64,000 nt of DNA, taken from NCBI RefSeq assembly GCF_037975245.1, contig NC_092567.1, positions 18,420,876 through 18,484,875 on the forward strand, in the 5' to 3' direction. The notes below the pieces were generated by a model. The model had not been told where the DNA came from. It saw only the letters and a program-made list of their open reading frames with translations, and did not search any database. This DNA is from Apostichopus japonicus. Its lineage: Eukaryota; Echinodermata; Holothuroidea; Aspidochirotida; Stichopodidae. Shown piece after piece: positions 37,181 through 50,889 of the stretch (position 1 is the stretch's first letter; each line of letters begins with the position of its first letter). A program made the translations under genes and the position numbers.

Positions 37181-37630
37181 TCGAGCGCGTGCACTCCACA
37201 CTGAGAAACCAAAATAAAGTTTATATATATACCGCTTTGTGATAATCGAAGTCACCCTTCACATATTTCCTCGTTTTGATGATCGGACCACAAGACAAAT
37301 TTCATGAGATATAATAATAAGTCAACATTGGCCTCTCATAAATCCATATACTTTCAAACCGTAATACCGGTAGCAAACGGTTTGGAGAGTTTATTTATAC
37401 AGTTTCTCTGTCGAGGAAACCAGTCGACGTGTCATTATAGGATATTTATTAGAGAAGTAAATGCAAATAAAGAACCCCCTCCCCTAATCCCTGTCACCTT
37501 CTTATGGAAAGCAAGATTACTTCATCTATCCTTGAAGAAATTATAGAATGCATGCACAAATATTAACAGCTAAGAAAAATTACCTTCAGTACCGGTAACT
37601 ATATTTATACAGTTGTTTAAGCTTATTCAG

Positions 37631-37731
<101 letters not shown>

Positions 37732-38084
37732 TTATGCATGCACGGCTCTAGAAAAAACAAAGTGCTTTAAATATTCACACCACCAGTGGCACTAGACCCG
37801 GTTGGGGGGGGGGTGTATTTCACGTCCCCCTTCGAAGAGAACATCTTTGATTGTGTATGAGTATACATGAAGGTATATAGCATGCATCCTCACTATAAAG
37901 TTGAATGCTCGATATATTTTCAAAATACAAAACTTCTTTTTAATCGCGACATTTCCGACGTATTCAGGTTGTGCCATCATCTACACTGTAAAAACTAAAA
38001 GGGTTTATTTACCCCAAAATAGGGTAAATGTAAATCCCGCATGTGGACACAAAGTATGGGTATTTATAACCACATTTAGATGTG

Positions 38085-38870
38085 CATTTACCCTTTATTG
38101 TGTTGCTATGCAGGATTTACATTTACCCACTATTTGGTTTCTTTTACACAATTTAGGTGTGAATTTACCCATTATTGTGTTGCTATGCAGGATTTACATT
38201 TACCCACTTGTTGGTTAATTTTACACAATTTATTTGTAAGTTTACCCTTTATTGTGTTGCTATGCAGGATTTACATTTACCCACTATTTGGTTACATTAA
38301 CACAATTTAGGTGTGAATTTACCCATATTTGTGTTGCTATGCAGGATTTACATTTACCCACTATTTGGTTACTTTAACACAATTTAGGTGTGAATATACC
38401 CATATTTGTGTTGCTATGCAGGATTTACATTTACCCACTATTTGGTTACTTTAACACAATTTAGGTGTGAATATACCCATATTTGTGTTGCTATGCAGGA
38501 TTTACATTTACCCACTATTTGGTTACTTTAACACAATTTAGGTGTGAATATACCCATATTTGTGTTGCTTAGCAGGATTTACATTTACCCACTTTTTGGT
38601 TACTTTTACACAATTTATTTGTAAGTTTACCCTTTATTGTGTTGCTATGCAGGATTTACATTTACCCACTATTTGGTTACATTAACACAATTTAGGTGTG
38701 AATTTACCCATATTTGTGTTGCTATGCAGGATTTACATTTACCCACTATTTGGTTACTTTAACACAATTTAGGTGTCAATTTACCATTATTTGAGTTGCT
38801 AAGCAAGACTCACATTTACCCACTGTTTGGTTACTTTTAAACAATTTAGGTGTAAATTTATGACTTAGTT
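38085..38870. repeat. 77-bp subterminal tandem array
   Basis: About ten units of gttgctatgcaggatttaca, tttacccactatttggttac, ttaacacaatttaggtgtga. The tgttgc landmark recurs at 38255, 38332, 38409, 38486, 38563, 38640 and 38717, exactly 77 bp apart. It lies just inside the left terminal inverted repeat and is a candidate transposase-binding array. Confidence 0.9.
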
Positions 38871-38969
38871 GTGTTGATGTGTGGGATTATTCCATTAGAT
38901 CTTTTGGTACTATTATGCTTAAGATGTACAACTACCTCTTTGATGCTGCTGCACATAATTATAATTATA

Positions 38970-39198
38970 TTAAAGGTTTTCTGTATTGGCCCAAAATTAT
39001 AGCATGCTATATTCGCTAGATGTTTTCAAAGAATACTTTCCTGGAGGTCACTACCCTCCAATGGTTCACAGACATTCTACATTGAGCACACAAGATGACT
39101 GAATGTCTCAGTGAGAAAAATTTCCTCAAGAGTGGTAATAAAAACAGTTCAGAATTTTAAGCAAAGGTGACCATATTTGGCCAACACAGCATACCTTC
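38970..39198. mobile_element. MITE, copy 2 (related to 31080-31335)
   Basis: Starts ttaaaggttttctgtattgg and shares ctttcctggaggtca, acacaagatgactgaat and cacagcatacctt with the copy at 31080-31335, in the same orientation. Its right end is decayed and no TTAA remains there. It is nested in the EnSpm-like element. Confidence 0.7.
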
Positions 39199-39199
39199 A

Positions 39200-41029
39200 T
39201 TGAGCTACATAACACAATGCAATTTAATTGTGAAGATTCTTGAATTAATACAATGGGTAAGAATGTAAAATTAGGAGAAAACTAGAAACTTCAAACATGA
39301 ATACTACACTGCATAAACGTGATATGAATAATCAATGCAATAGCATGTTTATATCAATCTAGCAATATTCATGCATAATGTACAATATGGTGAAGCAACA
39401 CTTAAAGTTGGTAACATATGTGTATACTAGTAAAACCTTGACTAAAAAATGTTACATTTACTAATGTATGATCACATTTTCTCAACAATTAGAAACCGCC
39501 ACAACCCATTACAAGGCATGTCAGGTATTAAACCATGTAACAATTTTCATTTACATCGATGAATACATTTGTAAAATTAAGGTGTGCCAATCTTTTAACA
39601 TTAACATACATCTCTATTGACCACAAATATTACTTTCAGGTTGTCTGTTATGAATATGCTGTATCACTGTCACCTTAAAAATCTGGTATCACTCAAAAAG
39701 TGCATTACTTTGGCATAACATTGGTAAAAAAGACCATAACTCCCACTTTTATAAAATGGCTCAGCAAAAAAATGAGAAACTTGGAGAATATTAAGATAAA
39801 CAATAATAACTTACTAATAAAAACAATTTGTATGTAAACAACTAACTTTGCAAATCAATGCAGGTACATCAACATGCTTTTGTTTATGATCAAACCCATC
39901 AGTTCTCACTGACCATGAATGTTGCATCAACACAATAATGGTTTACATGATAAGACCTGTATGTTACTAAGTTGTAAATTAATAACTCTAAAACATACCT
40001 TAACTCTAATGTATGATTAATTATACAGTTCTTAGTGCTTTAACATTTCATGTTGATTTATCTTGAATACAACACTCAAAAAGTTGCATTAGAGTGGTGC
40101 ATGTTTATGTGCACCACCCCCACCCCACCAACCAAATTTTGTTGTGACAGAACAAGCCACAATATATGGAACTTTCTTGTCACTGATCTAATTGTTCCAG
40201 CAATTGTCTCCATGATTTTATTTATATGTGCATCAAGCATTACAAAGATTATCGATAACAACTTCCTGGTCTTGGTATAAAATGACAAAAACAAAATCAA
40301 ACGAGCAAAGATACGGTGATGCTTAAGTTTTGGCCTATGATTGTGAATGATCACCATTAACCATCTGTGTTGAGTGTAACCGAGGCTAACTGAGGAAGAC
40401 TAGCATACAATTAGTCTACACTAAGCTTGCTTCAACTAGACTGAACATTAAACCTTAATCACTATACCCCTCTATGTTTATTGTAGACCCCACAATTTAT
40501 CACAAAATATTACTGTACACAATTTGCAACATTCTTAATGCTCATCAATCTTGGTTTGAATGTATAAAAAATTTACTGGCTTAGATAATTTGCTTAATAT
40601 CAACTAATTGCTGTTTGGCCTTCTTATTACACCCAGTTCTAATTGTATTAACAGCTTATTATTGACTTTACTATATGACACCTTTTATAAAGTTGCATTA
40701 GTGTTCCAACTAAATTTTCGCCCCCAACATTGCTCTTCGTCATAACAAGGCATGTTACAGCACTTCAAACTTGTAGTTGCCCCTGATCTCACTGTTTCAC
40801 CAATATTGTAATGTTTAGTATTATATATCATTTAAGTGTATTAAGAATTACCCAAATTATCATTTTACACAATATTTGTCTTGTAAAATTATGCTAACAC
40901 ACTAAATCCCTGAAAACAACACTATGCAAATCCAGCAAACAATCTGAAAAAAATAACTAACAATACTTCTGGGTCAACAAATAACAGAAAAACAATAGAA
41001 CTTGAAGAAAAGTCACAAAATGAAATAAA
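39200..41029. other. non-coding interior of the EnSpm-like element
   Basis: AT-rich sequence downstream of the stop of the second protein. I see no supported exon. It presumably holds the 3' UTR and the poly(A) site of the element's minus-strand transcript. Confidence 0.5.
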
Positions 41030-44000
41030 TCATGCTTGAAGTTTTGCAATTAATGAAATGATCTTTTGAGGCAATTTCCCCTTGTCTTTGCATTGCAGCA
41101 GAACATTTTGCAGAAATGTCAGTGTTCCTTTTACTTTGCCGTTATACTGTATGTTGAAAACATAATATGTAGCCAGCAGGATTAGAACTGCCTCAGGGAA
41201 AGATGCTGCAGTACTGCATTTTTCGTTTTCTGCAATGATTGTTATGTTTGATGGGTCCAGCGGATCCCCAGTGTATGTTATGACCGGTGTGTTGATTTCA
41301 ACATCCGAGCTAACCTATCAAACAATGAAATAAATAGGATGATTAATTCCTGATAACACATATTCAAAGGTAATCCAGCTTCTTCAGAATCACATACACT
41401 AAACTTGCATTTGATAATATTACTTGGGAGCTGATTTGAATAAGCATCATTTCTAGCTATAAATGAATATTGCGAATGTTTCTATAACTCAGGGTATATA
41501 TAAACCAGAATGTCAAATAACTTAGTGATTCCTTGCCATTATGAAGCAACATTAGATGGCAGATTTTCCAACTTCCACCGTGCTGACCTGATATCACCAG
41601 AAGTGCCATTGGCCTTAGAGTATCGAATAATAGGTGCCTATATAAGAAGATTGAATTTGAAACCAACTATCATTTCTTCAGCGATCAACTTTATTAAGAC
41701 TTGGCTCTAATTGAAGACAAGTGAACTGTGACCTCCATACAAAACCCTTCGGGATTTGCTACTTACCAAATGCTACCTAAATTCAATTCATGATATGTGG
41801 TGGTAACTAAAGGGTTCAGGTTTTCATGTTTGTTGATCTCAAATGACCTCTGACCACAATGAAAAACAGGAAGAACTACCTACTCACCAAGGGTTACCTT
41901 GTGTTATCTTTTAATTCAAAGAAAAAATAGGGATCATCTGCTCACCAGGGCTATCTACATATTACTCTTGAAGTGCAAACCATCTTTCACTTCTTGAGGT
42001 ATAGTGTTTACAAACCGAGGCCTCACACACACCCCGATCAGCATTGCATAGATTTTTTTGGCCTTAGAAGGGTTATCGACATATTACTCTTTACATCTTT
42101 TGCAAGTTTACAAATAATACACCAACTAATGAAAGGGTTATTAAAATGGGAAGCTTACATCATCATCACTGTTTATAAACAGAAAGTTGCGATCTTCTTT
42201 CAGGAAGCCAGGTAGTATCCAGAGAGCTGCGGTCCATGTAGCATCTGTAGCAGAAATAAACACTGAAGTTATTGTCTTCATTCAGTGTAAATGAATGTAA
42301 AATGTAACACAACAGTAAAAATTTTCATGCTGATTTCCTGAAAATAACATAATGATTTAGTAAGTTGATGTAGTGTATCAATGCAGTTTTATCTCTGCAC
42401 TCTTAAAAATAACTACATTGAAGTGTTCCTTAATTAATGTTTTATTGCAGGATTTAGTAAACCATCTAATTCATCCAATGACGACACTGTTGCTACTTTG
42501 CCTCATATGGTCACAACTTGTCTCCTTGCTCAGATTATCATGTATATATGAAACAGGATTGGCCACATTTTTCTTCATTATCTTGAAAGACCTTGGATTT
42601 TTTTTAAGTTTTCAAACATCTGCCATCAGTTTAACTAATTTATATTTTAAGAAGCTGACAAAATGCTTGTCTCAACTGAAACTGTTAAGACATATCTCCT
42701 AGTCTACATAATAGTAAACTTTTTTATTATTTTTGGTAATTAACTCAGCACTTTGAGATGTTAACTTACCCCTTTTGTCTTTCTCTGTCAATTGCTGAAT
42801 AAAGTTGTTGTATTCAACAAGGAATCGAAGAGTGCTCTTTGAGTGATTTGTGTTGTAGGTGATGATCTTTGCTGCAATGTCATCAAGATTTTTGTAGAAC
42901 ATCTCCGACACTGCATCCCAACTGATGATGGCTGAAAAATCTTCTATGATCTATGAATTAAGGTAATAAAAAGGATGATAATGACATTGTATTAATAAAC
43001 AACTTTCAAACAGGAACTTTCAGCCAAGTATTCGTGTTAGATCATTAAGTCAGTAAAAGAATCTTGTTTTGGCAGTTATTCATGATTTTCTTCAGTCAAA
43101 CCTCTATTTTAGTAGAAATTCTAAACATTCAAATACTCTAACATATCATCCATGGTATTTAGATTCACCTACTTTTTGAAAATCCCTGTCAAAGCTAACA
43201 ATGTGTTTCTTCCATGGTAAATAAAACAGCTATGATTAGCTCACTTGGCAGGTTAATTTGTGGCAAAATACACTCATGACCCTTTTCCTTGAACTTTGTC
43301 TACCTCAAATGATTCTTGAACTAAAAAAGGTAGGAATCATCTACTAACCAAATGCAATCAACATTCTAAGGGATTTTTAAGAAGCCAGTAACTGACAATT
43401 TTTCCACTTATTGCACTGTGTTTCGTGAATATCAGCTATGATTCGAGGAAGCTTCCCTTCCTGAGAAATCCTGAGAGCAAGCTATGCAGCATGAACACAT
43501 GTTCATTCACCCTTACATACACAAGCCTTAACATTGGCTTATGATTTCGTCAAACCAACAATTTCCAGTGTAGAACATTATAATCATAAGTCTTAATAAT
43601 TAGGAATCATTTGTTTGAAATTACCTGTTCTGCACAAAATGGAGTAGGAAATTTGCCTCTGATTTCTGCTATTGGTGGTTTCTCCTCAAGTACAAGTCTC
43701 CTTCTCTCTCCAAATGTCAGTGCCATTAATGACTTAATTTTGTTCTTGTCTTGTTTTTTCTTTGTTGATTCCTTTTGTAGTTCCTTAATGTGCAGTTTGA
43801 TAGTCTCCTCTGTTTCACCCTCAGGTAGAGTCCAATCAGCTCCCTCTTTTCGTTCTCCCTCATCAGTTGTTGCATGTGTAGATGTCTTCCTCTTCTTCAC
43901 AACTACATCCCTCGTCATGTGTCCCCTCTCATTTCTGAACTTATCTTTGAGTGCATTTTTCAATGCATCCTACAAAACCAAGATGCAAAAATGAATGGAA

Positions 44001-47000
44001 GCTGCAGTATGATGAGATAATCTGATATCAATGTTACATATTCTTGTAAAATACCTTTCTTCAGTCTGGACTTGTAATTTAAAGAGCTATGAAATTGTGA
44101 TGAACACTTGAACACAAAGTATATTGTAATTTTGTTACAAGGTCTTAAAAACAGCTGAACAATTCAAATTAAACTTCAACACTATTGTTAGGTATAAAAC
44201 TCTGCAACCTCACAATGTAATGTATGCACATGTTTCATCATGTCACCTCACCCATTTTAAAGAGTAGACACCTTGATCTTACAAGCATGCATATCTGGAC
44301 ATTCATGTCAGATGCATGCACAATGTGTACTGGTTCATGCATCTTCTCGGGTAGGCCAGTAAGTTATATGAATATGTATGTATACATAAATGTCACAGGA
44401 GGGGGCTAATGTGCAAACATCTGCATGTATACAAGACCCCAGACTACAATATCCCCCCTCCCCCACCCGCCCTGTGCTGCAGCAGTTCAACCCTTGCATC
44501 CACCCAGTTAAGTTCCCTCAAACTGAAAAGTACTTTTACAAACCAACAGCAAAATTAATCTATAGTGGATGTAAGATTTTGCCCTTGAAATGGCAGGAGA
44601 AACAATCTAGTTTTGAGTGCCCCATCATTTGATGTCTTTATTAAAAAGATCCAGCTGTACATAGTTCTTCACTAGCACCAGCTACTGGATATAAAAATGG
44701 CTTTTGACAATTAAGCAAATACAGTGAAAATAGTCTCCTGTCTACCTGAAAAGCACCAATTTGACTGATACCATTAGTAGTGGTAGTTTTGTACAAAGTA
44801 GTCGAAATTACACAATCTAGTCAGGTGCTTTTTATATGTACATATACGCCCACCTTCTAGATAATAAATGAAGAGCTTAATCATATACTTACATAAGGCT
44901 CACAGAATGGTAATTTGATTGCCAAGTTTGGAAAGGACTTTATGACTGCTTTAGCTGCTGTATTGTATTGATCTGTAGTAGGATACCTACAAAAAAGAAT
45001 ATCACTTTATAGTTGATTCACATACAGGGTTAGTGCCAGCTGTAAAATTTAGGAGGGGGGGGGGCAATTACCCACTTCACCAACTCTTTTTGGGGGGGAT
45101 TTAGTATATTGGGGGAGCCTTTTTAAAATGTGGAGTGAAAGGAAAAGATGGTACTGTCTGGGGCTCCTAAAGCTCCAATTTTTAACCTTCATATCAGCAG
45201 GACAGGGCTTGGTTGGGTGAGACTCATACAGGCCCAATGATCTCCCATAATAGAAATTTCTTATGTTACGGGATACTGCGGACTATCTCTATAGTGGTCT
45301 CTTGTATCATTCTTGAAGATATATTGTCTAAATTGTTTTGTTTTTACTATGTAATTCTTAATTCCTTGTTTTAGTCTGATGTTGATCTGGGAGTGAAATA
45401 AACCTTACACACACAAACACCAAAAAGATGGAAATTACATTTTTAAAATAATATCAACAACTTATTTTGCAACTTAATAATAACAGTGAAAAGTTCACCC
45501 ATTTACCCACTAACCATCAAGTCCTGCTTGTACTAAGTACCTTACCTAGCACCCCCATTCCCCCCAGACAGGCTGAGTCAGCTAAAAGGCTATGATTTTA
45601 TATTTGAGGTCGCTGCCTGAGCTTGTTTGTTTTGGTAATGTGGATATCCCCATCTGAAGTTAAAATATGAACAGAACTTTAACAAAGTTGTAACCACATC
45701 ATTCCAAGGTTCCACAATATTAAAATCTGTAGGTTATTGACACATGACGTCTTTATATGCAGAAAATCAAATGCGAAAATACGGGCTTCCAAAGGTGTTA
45801 TTGTTCCAGGTTAAATAACACCACAATTTCAAAGATGGCATACTTACACATTGACATATTTCAAAGCTAGTAATTCTGAGATGTTGAAAAGTCAAGATTC
45901 CAAAGACTTGTGCATTATGCATGCGTATGACATTTGAAGGCAAAAATTTACACTGGTTTAGCATTAGTGATTGAAAAGACAAACTATTAATATTCAAATA
46001 GGGAAAGGTACTTACACAGTAAACAAGCACATTTTATCAAATGTAGCTTGGATTACAGCAGATTTAATTCTGTTGCTGACAGGTCCCCCTTTTAATAGTT
46101 CAACCAAGATGTCTCTCCTAACATCATCTTGATGCAGCTCAAACTTGTTTGGCCATGGCAAGAACTTTTCTTCTTCATGAAAGCTATCAAGCATGCAAAA
46201 AGGGTAAACAAAACTTCATTAGCAAAATGTATAGAATTAGCACTTTCAATAAAGTGACCCTAAACAAATTTTACATGAACAATACAGATTATACTTTGAC
46301 ACAGGTTGAACAGCTTGATTTTCACTACTTCAGCTGTAAGTTGTTGAACATGCATGTCAGTACTTAGCAAAATGTGACTTCATATTAAATGGCCTCTTCA
46401 GCATGGCCTCTTGAGCATGTTTTATTTCATGATAACAGCACTTTAATATATGGTATTTATTATTATTTATTATTCAAATAAGGGGCTTTGTACTGAACTT
46501 CTTTAGGGAATGTGTGGGACTTACTGTTAACCAACCAAGTTCCACCAACTCCCCACCCCCCATACCCTAATATATTGTAGTGATAGCTTAAAGAGAAAAT
46601 GCAGTCACCCTGATTTGAATTAGTATACTGTAGTATAATATTTCTATTATGGCTCTTCCTACTCATGTGACAATGTTTTTGTTACTGAATTGTTGAATTT
46701 ATGCACCATAACTCTTAGATTTGTCTTTTATATGCAATATTTATGTTCTAAAATGCCATAAAATATAATTGTAAGGTCAGCACCAGAAATTTGCAAGGTT
46801 TAGCTGATATTGCAAATTAGTTTGGGGCAACTGCTTATTCCCTTAAATAAGCTCTTTTTTGCTTCTGTCAAGGTAGGATAATAATTCAAACATGAAATGT
46901 TACATGTCTTACCTGTCTGAAACATCACTGGTACAAGGTACATCTCTTTCATTTCCAACCAATATAATGGTGTCATCTGAACTTGAAGAGCTTGTAAATG

Positions 47001-50000
47001 AAGTGGCACTGAGGCATGCAACTGACAAAGGAAAGGAGTGTCCAAAATATGTATTATAAATTATTTTTCTAATTTGCAAAACCCCAGGATGTAAGGATTA
47101 AATATGTGTTGCTCATAAGTACAAGAAACAAAATAACTGGATTTGAATTGCAATTTACTATTTACTATTAAATCTTCAACTGCTAACCAATTTGATATTG
47201 ATTAGCACTTTCATTAGACAGTAATGCTTTTTGATTGATATTGCAAACTGTAAACTGTTACAATGAAAATTTGAAGTAGTATTCAACTTTGGCATACCAA
47301 TTTGTCCCTTGCAGAATACCTTCAGACTGTGGTAATTTCTTATCTTAAAGCTTCCCTGAAATTTCAAATATGAATACTATAGTGACTTCCTCCTGTCAAA
47401 TATCCCAAAACTTTCCACTACTGTAGGGGAAAGCCATGAGGAGAGGTTATGACAATGTACATACATTCATACAAGAATGTTTTATGTGCACATATTGTCC
47501 TTCGAACTACCCAAGTACCAATAAGTTCCAAATGGGGTTCACACATCACATTATGCCAATAAGGCTCCTTCATGAAATGGTAATAAACATGCTGCTGATA
47601 GGCAAATTTTTCTGGACAACAATCTTTTTGCAATCGTGTACAAGAAGCATTTATACTTACCTTCATCTCTTTCACCAATCACATTCAGTTTAAGTGCTTT
47701 ATCTTCCATCTGCTCTTCTTCTATATCACCGTCAATGTCCACCCAGTCGTCAAAGTCTTTATCAAAGACCTGAAGCCGAAATTTCTTTATCCCAAATTGA
47801 GATTTGATTTCTGGTTCTACATCACTTGCACTACATAAGAAAACCCTTTCTCTGGATCCATAAGTTACATGGTACCGTTTAAGTGCTTCACTGAAGACAC
47901 AAATATATAGAAACTAAAAAGTTGTTTCTTCTAACCTTTGAAGTTCAAAGTAACAATGATAAGGAATGAGATGCTCTATTTTAAGTATTAATGTTTCTCT
48001 AAACAAAGTACTTAAGTGTTACCATTCTCTGATTTTGATTTGTGTAAATTGATAAGGGTAAATGACAAGCAAAATCTTCATAAGCAAATATGACCCATTT
48101 TTTTTGAAAACACAATACATAGCTATGGAAATGTTGACTGTAACCAATAGTGCGCAAAACCATCAAAACAAAATACACTTTACCACCTTTGATAAAGATT
48201 GCATCTATTTTGCCAAATTCATGCAACCTATTTTCTCTTGCCTCTAGAACCATGCAACAACCTTTTGCATACAATGAACTGGGTAATTCAACAAAAGCTA
48301 ATGTATGCACTTCTTCAATGCTTGGAAATTGACTTTTCAAAGCTCTCTGAATCCCATCACAAAACTGATGTAACTTTTGAACGTCCCCTCCTGAGTTGGA
48401 TGTCATTTTGTCATCCAAAAAATTCTGACCAGCTCCATAATAGCACATAAGTAATTGATGACGCCTTGCCAATGTCTTACACAAATTCCGCCTGTTTTTC
48501 TGCCTATTGGCAATTTCTTTGAAATATGCATGTTTAGCTTCAAACCTCATTGTCCAGCAGTGAACAAGAGGTCCATATTTCAATATTGAACGAGGGTAAT
48601 GCAATAAGTAATGACTTTTTGGTTTAATTCTATCTTCAGGAAAGAGCTCTTTCAGAGCAACCAGAAATCCATGCACCAAATATTCCAAGTATGCAACCAT
48701 TTCACACGGTATAGAGGGAGCAAATGTAATTTCACAAATATCCATAAGTGACAAAAATAGTTCCCAGTTTTCATTTCCCTCTGGAATTGAGCTTCCTATG
48801 ATTAAAGGCAATAATCTCATCAGGCACCATGTTTGAGATGCTGTTTGTTTGATTTTGAAACTTCCCAGGTTAGCAGTGGTATTGCAAGTTGGTTTGCTTT
48901 TCTGATCACTTTTTCCAAAGGGAAAAAGTTTCAAAGCACTGTTAAAAGATTCCAAAGTGAACAAGCCATCCTGAATAAATGTTGTCACAACCTTCGTCAT
49001 TAATTCTGGAACAAGTCCTTCGAGCAAATCATGAGCTGGATCAGGTGGTAGACAACTGATTACATCAAAGTATTGCAAATCTGACAAAACAGATTTAGAA
49101 GCTACTCCATAAACATGCCTAAGACCTTGATTTTCCATAACTAACTGCACCTGATGTTTGTGACCAACACTTGTTCTTTCGATTAAACTGGATGAATCAA
49201 AATGATCTTGAATGTCATTACTACTTGCCATGCAAAATCTACATATTCTACCAGCATGAAAATGTTGCTGAAAGCCTCCTAACTGATGTGCTGCCAAGTT
49301 TTCCATGGAAACCAAACTAATGCAACCCTTGAATGTAAACTCCTCCTGGTTTAAAGTTGTTATTGTCACCCCCTTACTTTCTAAGACTTTAACATCCTCA
49401 AGAAGCGGTTTGAGCACTTTCCCAAAGCCATACTGTTTTATTAATCTTGTACAGCAGAGGCAAACAAGCTGAATTGATGACAATTTTGACCGAAACTTTG
49501 GGGATAAATTTCCAAGAACAAAATAAAATGCAGCAACTTTGTAGCTGTTAGCTTTACTTCTAAGTGGGTTCACCACACCAAAATCATTATAATAAAAATG
49601 AACTTGGAGTGCATGTGGCTCCAAAGAGAATAGGGGATGATTTTGAAATGCTTCACCATCACAGTAATCCTCATATCGTTTGTTCCCATGTCTAGAACGG
49701 GACTTCAGAACTTTTGCTAAAATATCATCATGACTTAAAAGACTTTTTAGAGTATCAAGCAATGGTACATAAATGAATGTATCATCTTTCCCACAGGTGG
49801 AACCTAGCACATGTTCAACTGGCTCGACTAAACCAAAATGCTCCTTATAAAAAGCTGTCTGTTTAATGTCTGAGGCCAACTTTTCAAAGATGTTATTTTT
49901 CTTTTCAAACTTTTCATCGATAAAATTAAAGATATCAGGATTTTTAGCCACTGTGAAACCAGAAGCTGAAAGTTTTTCTTTGATCTCTGTGCTATCATCC

Positions 50001-50888
50001 CTTGAACTTTTATAGATGAGTTCAGATAGCTCTAATATTATGCTATTTGTAACAGTAAGTGGTAGTTTATGCTTCTCTTTCATGCCTAAGATGAAAAGAG
50101 CAAAGTCTCTTTCCGTGGATCTTTCACCGATTTCTCTGATGTGTGATCCATCACCCAGAGCAGCAGCATCGATAGCACTTATTCCAGTTGATTCTGCAAG
50201 ACTATTTTTATGCGAATTATGAGTCACATCATCAACTTCTAAACCAATGTTTTCCGTCACTAGACTTGTGCCTACTTCAGTATCCTCATGCCCACCAGAG
50301 TTACTGTCATGCCTTATGTTAACATCGAACACTCTTTTATGAAATTTCCGCAGATGGGAATAAAACGTGCTGAACACCCGATATTTTCTTTCACAACCAT
50401 CTATTCCACATCTTATGGAGAAGTTGGGTTCAATACTATGTGAGAATCTTATGTGATGTAACAACTTTTTGAAAGTAATGGTCCTGAAAGTGTTACATAT
50501 TGAACAACTTTGCAACTGCAAGGATGCCATAAGGCCTAATCTAACAAAACCTTGGCTAGGCTTTATTAGGATGGCTTGGCATAAGTACTGGACAAACCTC
50601 ACAGCATTAATGCACACTCAGTTTTAATAGTTCAGTCTTGGCCTGCGCTAGCTAGGCTGTAAACTTTGATACAATGGTAGGCCACAGTGTAGGCCCTGCA
50701 TTGTACTAGTGGCTGTTACTTGTAAGACATAGCCTAGGCTTAGTTATAAAGTCTTCTAATCTTATATAGGCGAATAAGTAGCAGAACAGTTAGGCTAGTA
50801 AAGCCTATGCATAACAGTTATTTAATCTGTACTTTTATAAACCAAACAACTCTTTCAAGGGCTTAACGTCAACTTACACTTGTGACAT
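41030..50888 (-). CDS. EnSpm-like element second protein (SAMD3-like family), spliced
   Basis: Exons on the minus strand: 50888-50878 (ATG TCA CAA GT), 47890-47661, 47021-46913, 46183-46016, 44986-44893, 43969-43625, 42950-42770, 42244-42159 and 41314-41030. All have GT-AG sites and all phases agree. They total 1509 nt, 502 residues. Near the N-terminus YHVTYGSRERVFLCSASDV and FRLQVFDKDFDDWVDID look like a PB1-type fold. Then come SSSSDDTIILVGNERDV, FLPWPNKFELHQDDVRRDI, YPTTDQYNTAAKAVIKSFPN, DALKNALKDKFRNERGHM and a C-terminal EAVLILLATYYVFNIQYNG. From memory, this order recalls proteins listed as sterile alpha motif domain-containing protein 3-like in fish and invertebrates, though I see no SAM domain. 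It is probably a DNA-binding or accessory protein of the transposon, comparable with plant TnpA; that role is inferred. Exon 1 is the least certain part. Confidence 0.75.
47999..50888 (-). CDS. EnSpm-like transposase (C2H2 fingers, HDLLEG protein)
   Basis: The body is one uninterrupted frame, 50540-47999, that opens LGLMASLQLQSCSICNTF. It can be spliced to the first exon 50888-50878 (MSQ-V) across a 337-nt intron, or may start at its own ATG at 50530. Two C2H2 fingers lie at the N-terminus (CSICNTF...HHIRFSH and CGIDGCERKY...HLRKFH). The middle has YYNDFGVVNPLRSKANSYKV and ISCLPPDPAHDLLEGLVPEL. The C-terminal part has KPKSHYLLHYPRSILKYGPL, HCWTMRFEAKHAYFKEIANR and ends MVTLKYFV. Proteins with PD--HDLLEG and RFE-KH--FK motifs are widespread as uncharacterised transposon proteins and resemble TNP2-type CACTA transposases. 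D and E residues in these motifs are candidate catalytic residues. The reading frame is intact over about 845 codons, so the copy may be recent. Confidence 0.8.
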
Positions 50889-50889
50889 G

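Noticed and set aside
36512-37255. Minus-strand frames repeating MDGGSSIILQCRRRWVECI
   Set aside because: The 116-bp satellite period is not a multiple of three, so the frame is broken by each unit. No start or promoter.
38085-38870. Regular repeats resembling a CRISPR array
   Set aside because: The whole 77-bp unit is repeated with no unique spacers, and the context is animal DNA. It is a subterminal tandem array.
47990-48030. Splicing the end of the transposase frame onto the second protein
   Set aside because: The only donor-like site there (atg|gtaaca) leaves no spare base, whereas the acceptor at 47890 needs two. The frame also ends naturally at its stop.
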